NCBI GenBank assembly: GCA_947172415.1
Contig: OX359191.1
Coordinates: 1,736,001-1,800,000 of the forward strand
From: Chondrosia reniformis
Taxonomy: Eukaryota; Porifera; Demospongiae; Chondrillida; Chondrillidae
Length of the DNA: 64,000 nt
Direction: 5' to 3'
Shown: piece by piece, positions 57,001-64,000 of the stretch
How the letters are laid out: each line of letters opens with the position of its first letter
How positions within the stretch are numbered: position 1 is the stretch's first letter
Made by a program: the position numbers and the translations under genes
Notes under the pieces: generated by a model
The model's input: the letters and a program-made list of their open reading frames with translations, nothing else
Told to the model about the DNA's origin: nothing
The model's database searches: none

Positions 57001-58928
57001 AAATAATTTTCCTGTATCAAGACGGTAAAGAGAATATGTTCCTCTATTAGTGACATTTTCTGGTCCTTCTGCCACCACAAGGGGGAGGGTGATGACACTA
57101 CTAATGACTTCATTATTAGTAATGTAGGTCCAAACATTTAGCAGCCATTCAGCTGAAGGATGATTGTTTCTATTGGGGGTCCACTGAACTGGATTAACAT
57201 GAGTATGCGTCCAAGTCTGAATGGATGCTGGGAGAAGGGAATTACATACCATCTGTGCATTAGCCACGATCAATTTGTTAATCTTAGACCTTGCAAGCCG
57301 GTTAAATAATTTCCCTAGATCAGTGTAAAGAACATTTGAAAGAATAAGGTTATCAAGATTATGCAAGACTTTAGAAAGACTTTCATTGACTAGGTAAACC
57401 TTTTGCTGTCCAAATGGAACAACTTGTCCACTCTTCAACAAAAGAAGTGGAATGTTGGTAAGCTCATCAGTTCTATCAGAAGTAACAAAACGAAGGCAAT
57501 CCTTTAACAGAGAGATGTCAGAATTCACTTTAGACTTTAACATTTCATTACTTCTGAACCACTTCCTTACAACTTGTGGTGTCACTTCTGCGATGGGTAA
57601 CTGGCAATCCTGCTGAATGTGGCTTGGAAAACAGACTACAGGAAGGCCAAGTTGAATCAAAAGATCTAAAATGGAATTTGGGATGGTTCCATTCAGGGGA
57701 GGGCAGAAGGCTTCACAGGGTTTTACCCACTTTCCTCCACCAGCTGGAGTCCAAAGAACAGGAAGGTTAGACAGGAGGGGAAGCACCTTTTTCACAAGGT
57801 ACTCCCAAGCCTTTTCCCTTGTCTTACTCATTAGAGGAAGCAAAGCAAATGGACGACTTCTCTTACACAGCTGTTGATAAGAAAAAGAGGGGAACTGGAA
57901 GGTCATCAGGGAACAGCTGGTTGTGATAAGAACAGCATATGATGGAGAAATGAGATGCCGAACAAGACACTTGTTCCATTTGGCTTCATCACTTTGATCA
58001 TCACGATCTGGCCATCGAACTCTTCTTCGGTTGTCTGAAAGACTAAAGTAGCCATGAATATGTACTGGAAGACCAGTATCACGACTAGAAGACATTGGAA
58101 GGAAGCAGAAAGCAAATCCCTTGCTATCCAACGTAGCAGGTGAGGCTTCAATAGAGAGTATCTTTCTATTTTTATGAAATGTTTTTAAAACAATATTTTC
58201 AATATGGCTACAGTCTGGCTTTTCACTGATAAGCCCTTTAAATACCTGTTGAGGTGGAGATATGGGACTAGGTAAGGGGGCAGCTAGGCCAATCCGTGGA
58301 ATAACTTTAAGCTTCTTTGCAAGGCCTACCATTTCTGCATTGCTTGACCCCACTGTATTGCACACAAGATACGAGTACTGAGCAGTACCTTTACTGAGAG
58401 GTCTCTCTACCCTGATTGTACACTCACTGATGCTACAGACAGGAGTCTGCAGTCCCTTAGCTTTTTGTGAATCCTTCGATTTCTCTATACACCACTGCCT
58501 GGTGGTGGACACATCGCCACCTTCTATAGCAACTCTAAGTAGCAGTTCGGGTTGGAATCTCTTTGAGGAGTGCACCTGTCGGTATAACTCAACAGTGGTC
58601 ACATGATTGAGGAACAAAAGAAGACGAGGCGCCTCCTCAGCAAGAGATTCATAGAGGACCCTGTGAGCTTCATCAGCAGTGAACATTCGATCAGAGATTT
58701 TGGAAATGAATTTATTATTGCGAAATGGGAAGCGAAAGAGTGTTCCATCGTAGCGGTTCGTATGGTTGTAGAACCCAAATACTCCCTCAAATGGAGCTGA
58801 TTGAACAGCATATTTGTTGAACTCCTCCAATGGGAATCTTCCAGTCTTATTTTTACCTTCATTCTTAATGATTGTCTCATGAGGATCCATTATACCAACA
58901 CAATCTCCACTGACTATAGTGGGTAGAT
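45034..58928 (-). CDS. Giant sacsin-like protein (SIRPT repeats, HEPN) fused to a PARP catalytic domain; one in-frame TGA
   Basis: One long exon 58928-45942 joins a last exon 45665-45034 (donor G|GTATGC, acceptor TACTTAG|AT, phases match). About 4,540 codons lie in the window. Three sacsin repeats (SIRPT) are visible: the first from its middle (VSGDCVGIMDPHE, LPVHIHGYFSLSDNRR), the second from about 55,190 with an Hsp90-like ATPase site (ELIQNADDAGAT, GRFGVGF), the third from about 52,140 (EFIQNADDAGAS, GRFGIGF). A HEPN domain lies at about 46,480-46,020. No DnaJ domain is seen before it, unlike vertebrate sacsin. The last exon gives a PARP domain: FHGTS, GLYGRGAYFA, then SYPAYCITY; the position of the catalytic Glu (KPVYIV) is Val, so mono-ADP-ribosylation is likeliest. 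Codon TGA at 52293-52291 interrupts the frame, but the same frame continues through 55 open codons into repeat 3. The N-terminal part must lie upstream, beyond an acceptor at 58929, past or within the minisatellite. Sacsin acts in chaperoning and filament control; the PARP link is new to me. Confidence 0.82.
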
Positions 58929-59404
58929 CTACACATGAAAATGTAATTCAATTAAGGCACTCTTGAGAAATGATACCATACCTTCAGACAGTACAATATG
59001 TATGTATTTCTATACCAGTGCATTGGCAAGGAATCTAGTGTATGCTACGGAAGCAATCCCTTGGGTGATGTTTTAGTTATCATCTGGTAATACGCATGTA
59101 ATTAGCCTGATGATATCCAATTAAGTGATTCAATTACCGACATCACTTGGATGTACACTATTAGAACTACTGCCCATTCAAGTAGCATGTTTTGTATGAT
59201 GCTCATGATGGCCATCACTGAGGGTTTGATACTCTGCCCTTTCATGAGTCATTTATGGTATACTACAGATCCACTGTAAGTATGTCATATTGATAAGTCA
59301 AAAAAGATAATAAACATTTCTATGATTCAACGAGTAGCAAAGACTCTGGTTCACATCAATCAGACTTAGGTCTTTATAGGAGATTGCACAAATAGGCTGT
59401 TGGG
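58929..59404. other. Intron or upstream region of the sacsin-like gene
   Basis: An acceptor (CATGTGTAG) ends here at 58929, so this is intron. The missing first half of SIRPT repeat 1 is not found in it; a possible small exon (about 59,000) before a GTATGG donor is too short to trust. No other feature seen. Confidence 0.5.
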
Positions 59405-62400
59405 TTAAATGAGAACTGGGGCCTGCCTTATATACACTGGGGGCTGGATATATTAGTGGCTGGATACACTGGGGGCTGGATACACTGGGGGCTGGATACA
59501 CTGGGGCTGTATACATTGGGGGCTGGATACACTGGGGGCTGGATACACTGGGGGCTGGATACACTGGAGGGATGGATACACTGGGGGCTGGATACACTGG
59601 GGACTGGATACACTGGGAGCTGGATATACTGGGGGCTGGATACATTGGGGGCTGTATACACTGGGGGCTGGATACACTGGGGGCTGGATACACTGGGGGC
59701 TGGATACACTGGGGGCTGGATACATTGGGGGCTGGATACATTGGGGGCTGGATACACTGGTGGATGGATACACTGGGGGATGGATACACTGGGGGCTGGA
59801 TACACTGGGGGCTGGATACACTGGGGGCTGGATACACTGGGGGCTGGATACACTGGGGGCTGGATACACTGGGGGCTGGATACACTGGGGGCTGGATACA
59901 CTGGGAGCTGGATATACTGGGGGCTGGATACATTGGGGGATGGATACACTGGAGGGATGGATACACTGGGGGCTGGATACACTGGGAGCTGGATACACTG
60001 GGGGCTGGATACACTGGGGGCTGGATACACTGGAGGGATGGATACACTGGGGGCTGGATACACTGGAGGGATGGATACACTGGGGGCTGGATACACTGGG
60101 GGATGGATACACTGGGGGCTGTATACACTGGGGGCTGGATACACTGGAGGGATGGATACACTGGGGGCTGGATACACTGGGGGCTGGATACACTGGGGGC
60201 TGTTTACACTGGAGGGATGGATACACTGGGGGCTGTATACACTGGGGGATGGATACACTGGAGGGATGGATACACTGGGGGCTGGATACACTGGGAGCTG
60301 GATATACTGGGGGCTGGATACATTGGGGGCTGTTTACACTGGAGGGATGGATACACTGGGGCTGAATACACTGGAGGGATGGATACACTGGGGGCTGTAT
60401 ACACTGGGGGATGGATACACTGGAGGGATGGATACACTGGGGGCTGGATACACTGGGGGCTGGATACACTGGGGACTGGATACACTGGGGGCTGGATACA
60501 CTGGGGGCTGGATACACTGGGGGCTGGATACACTGGGGGCTGGATACACTGGGGGCTGGATACACTGGGGGCTGTATACACTGGGGGCTGTATACACTGG
60601 GGGCTGTTTACACTGGAGGGATGGATACACTGGGGGCTGTATACACTGGGGGATGGATACACTGGAGGGATGGATACACTGGGGGCTGGATACACTGGGA
60701 GCTGGATATACTGGGGGCTGGATACATTGGGGGCTGTATACACTGGGGGCTGGATACACTGGGGGCTGGATATACTGGGGACTGGATACACTGGGGGCTG
60801 TATACACTGGGGGCTGGATACACTGGGGGCTGGATACACTGGGGGCTGGATACATTGGGGGCTGTATACACTGGGGGCTGGATACATTGGGGGCTGGATA
60901 CACTGGTGGATGGATACACTGGGGGCTGGATACACTGGGGGCTGGATACACTGGGGACTGGATACACTGGGGGATGGATACACTGGAGGGATGGATACAC
61001 TGGGAGCTGGATATACTGGGGGCTGGATACATTGGGGGCTGTATACACTGGGGGCTGGATACACTGGGGACTGGATACACTGGGGGATGGATACACTGGA
61101 GGGATGGATACACTGGGGGCTGGATACACTGGGAGCTGGATATACTGGGGGCTGGATACATTGGGGGCTGTATACACTGGGGGCTGGATACACTGGGGGC
61201 TGGATACACTGGGGGCTGGATACACTGGGGGCTGGATACACTGGGGGCTGTATACACTGGGGGATGGATACACTGGAGGGATGGATACACTGGGGGCTGG
61301 ATACACTGGGGGCTGTATACACTGGAGGGATGGATACACTGGAGGCTGGATACACTGGGGGATGGATACACTGGAGGGATGGATACACTGGGGGCTGGAT
61401 ACACTGGGGACTGTATACACTGGGGGCTGGATACACTGGGGGCTGGATACACTGGAGGGCTGGATACACTGGGGGCTGTATACACTGGGGGCTGGATACA
61501 CTGGAGGGATGGATACACTGGGGGCTGTATACTCTGGGGGATGGATACACTGGAGGGATGGATACACTGGGGGCTGGATACACTGGGGGCTGGATACACT
61601 GGAGGGATGGATACACTGGAGGGATGGATACACTGGGGGATGGATACACTGGAGGGATGGATACACTGGGGGATGGATACACTGGGGGATGGATACACTG
61701 GGGGATGGATACACTGGAGGGATGGATACACTGGGGGCTGGATACACTGGGGGCTGGATACACTGGAGGCTGGATACACTGGGGGCTGGATACACTGGGG
61801 GCTGTATACACTGGGGGCTGGATACACTGGAGGGATGGATACACTGGGGGATGGATACACTGGAGGCTGGATACACTGGGGGCTGGATACACTGGGGGCT
61901 GGATACACTGGGGGCTGGATACACTGGGGGCTGGATACACTGGAGGCTGTATACACTGGGGGATGGATACACTGGAGGGATGGATACACTGGGGGCTGTA
62001 TACACTGGGGGCTGGATACACTGGAGGGATGGATACACTGGGGGCTGGATACACTGGGGGCTGGATACACTGGGGGCTGTATACACTGGGGGATGGATAC
62101 ACTGGGGACTGGATACACTGGGGGATGGATACACTGGAGGGATGGATACACTGGGGGCTGGATACACTGGGAGCTGGATATACTGGGGGCTGGATACATT
62201 GGGGGCTGTATACACTGGGGGCTGGATACACTGGGGGCTGGATACACTGGGGGCTGGATACACTGGGGGCTGGATACACTGGGGGCTGTATACACTGGGG
62301 GATGGATACACTGGAGGGATGGATACACTGGGGGCTGGATACACTGGGGGCTGTATACACTGGAGGGATGGATACACTGGAGGCTGTATACACTGGGGGA

Positions 62401-64000
62401 TGGATACACTGGAGGGATGGATACACTGGGGGCTGGATACACTGGGGACTGTATACACTGGGGGCTGGATACACTGGGGGCTGGATACACTGGAGGGCTG
62501 GATACACTGGGGGCTGTATACACTGGGGGCTGGATACACTGGAGGGATGGATACACTGGGGGCTGTATACTCTGGGGGATGGATACACTGGAGGGATGGA
62601 TACACTGGGGGCTGGATACACTGGGGGCTGGATACACTGGGGGCTGGATACACTGGAGGGATGGATACACTGGAGGGATGGATACACTGGGGGATGGATA
62701 CACTGGAGGGATGGATACACTGGGGGATGGATACACTGGGGGATGGATACACTGGGGGATGGATACACTGGAGGGATGGATACACTGGGGGCTGGATACA
62801 CTGGGGGCTGGATACACTGGAGGCTGGATACACTGGGGGCTGGATACACTGGGGGCTGTATACACTGGGGGCTGGATACACTGGAGGGATGGATACACTG
62901 GGGGATGGATACACTGGAGGCTGGATACACTGGGGGCTGGATACACTGGGGGCTGGATACACTGGGGGCTGGATACACTGGGGGCTGGATACACTGGAGG
63001 CTGTATACACTGGGGGATGGATACACTGGAGGGATGGATACACTGGGGGCTGTATACACTGGGGGCTGGATACACTGGAGGGATGGATACACTGGGGGCT
63101 GGATACACTGGGGGCTGGATACACTGGGGGCTGTATACACTGGGGGCTGGATACACTGGAGGGATGGATACACTGGGGGCTGGATACACTGGAGGGATGG
63201 ATACACTGGGGGCTGGATACACTGGGGGCTGGATACACTGGAGGCTGTATACACTGGGGGATGGATACACTGGAGGGATGGATACACTGGGGGCTGTATA
63301 CACTGGGGGCTGGATACACTGGAGGGATGGATACACTGGGGGCTGGATACACTGGGGGCTGGATACATTGGGGGCTGGATACACTGGGGGCTGTATACAC
63401 TGGGGGATGGATACACTGGAGGCTGTATACACTGGGGGATGGATACACTGGAGGGATGGATACACTGGGGGCTGGATATACCGGGGGCTGGATACATTGG
63501 GGGCTGTATACACTGGGGGCTGGATACACTGGAGGGATGGACACACTGGGGGCTGGATACACTGGGGGCTGGATACACTGGGGGCTGTATACACTGGGGA
63601 CTGGATACACAGGAGGGATGGATACACTGGGGGCTGTATACTCTGGGGGATGGATACACTGGAGGGATGGATACACTGGGGGCTGGATACACTGGAGGGA
63701 TGGATACACTGGAGGGATGGATACACTGGGGGCTGGATACACTGGAGGGATGGATACACTGGGGGATGGATACACTGGGGGATGGATACACTGGGGGCTG
63801 GATACACTGGGGGCTGTATACACTGGGGGCTGGATACACTGGGGGCTGTATACATTGGGGGCTGGATACACTGGGGGCTGGATACACTGGGGGCTGGATA
63901 CACTGGGGGCTGTATACACTGGGGGATGGATACACTGGGGGATGGATACACTGGGGGATGGATACACTGGGGGATGGATAAACTGGGGGCTGGATACACT
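59405..64000 (+). repeat. G-rich 16-17-bp minisatellite, at least 4.6 kb, with higher-order structure
   Basis: Units are GGATACACTGGGGGCT (16 bp), with variants GGATACACTGGGGGAT, GTATACACTGGGGGCT and GGATACACTGGAGGGAT (17 bp). About 280 units reach the window end. The rare variant GTATACTCTGGGGGAT recurs at about 61,527, 62,567 and 63,628, and TATACTGGGGGCTGGATACA/TTGGGGG blocks recur at about 61,140 and 62,178. This shows a higher-order repeat of about 1.04-1.06 kb. Because neither strand of the unit has stop codons in any frame, very long open frames appear on both strands; none is a gene. It probably lies in an intron of, or just upstream of, the sacsin-like gene. Confidence 0.97.

Noticed and set aside
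45910-58890. Two adjacent but separate sacsin-like genes
   Set aside because: The frame is the same on both sides of TGA 52293-52291, the intervening 55 codons look like sacsin sequence, and the second part has no ATG ahead of its ATPase motif. One interrupted gene is the simpler reading.
59298-63999. Very long open frames on both strands (up to 1,469 codons)
   Set aside because: They lie in the 16-17-bp minisatellite, whose units contain no stop codon in any frame; the frames overlap each other on both strands and have no start context, domain or non-repeat sequence.
59405-64000. CRISPR-like array
   Set aside because: Units are directly tandem with no unique spacers, and the genome is animal.

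Overview
The window is nuclear DNA of an invertebrate animal, most likely a sponge (demosponge-like). The genes have many short exons with GT-AG introns, some very small (one of 34 nt). The DNA is AT-rich with many TACGTA/TGCATG-type palindromes and is packed with small transposons. The domain sets (PKC-type C2/C1, ROCO GTPase, sacsin repeats, animal-type DNA ligase III) are metazoan. The species call is inference. All gene models were assembled by hand from the raw sequence. Where I joined exons I checked splice phase, and totals that divide by three are stated.

Layout. 0.4-1.4 kb (-): a 140-aa gene of unknown function; a partial second copy lies at 12.7-13.6 kb. 1.9-11.9 kb (-): a five-exon gene for a four-pass membrane protein of the pannexin/innexin/LRRC8 type with a long cytoplasmic tail. 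A young Ty3-type retrotransposon with identical LTRs and no gag (3006-6429) sits in its last intron. 12.2-12.7 kb: a duplicated death-fold exon. 13.8-14.6 kb: Penelope-like debris with a SINE-like insert. 14.9-31.9 kb (+): a 15-exon gene joining a novel-PKC-type head (C2-C1-C1) to ankyrin repeats, a Roc-COR GTPase and probably a C-terminal CARD-like domain, with no kinase. Its introns hold two Kolobok DNA transposons (one complete, with TTAA duplications and 19-bp inverted ends) and several fold-back elements. 32.0-33.2 kb: a mariner-like non-autonomous element. 33.9-36.1 kb (-): a 513-aa multi-pass membrane protein of unknown function. It is head-to-head with 36.3-43.9 kb (+): DNA ligase III in 19 exons, carrying both a PARP-type zinc finger and an extra PAR-binding zinc finger (PBZ). 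43.9-44.6 kb: a Penelope-type GIY-YIG remnant. 45.0-58.9 kb (-): a giant sacsin-like gene (about 4,540 codons in the window) whose last exon adds a PARP catalytic domain after the HEPN domain; one in-frame TGA interrupts it. 59.4-64.0 kb: a 16-17-bp G-rich minisatellite running off the window.

The strongest candidates for something new are three fusions: sacsin-HEPN-PARP, PKC-head/ROCO/CARD, and a pannexin-like channel in what looks like a sponge. Two neighbouring genes, ligase III with PBZ and the PARP-sacsin gene, both concern ADP-ribose. Several of these domains (CARD-like, ROCO, HEPN, PARP) recur in stress and cell-death signalling elsewhere, but no link between them is shown by the sequence.
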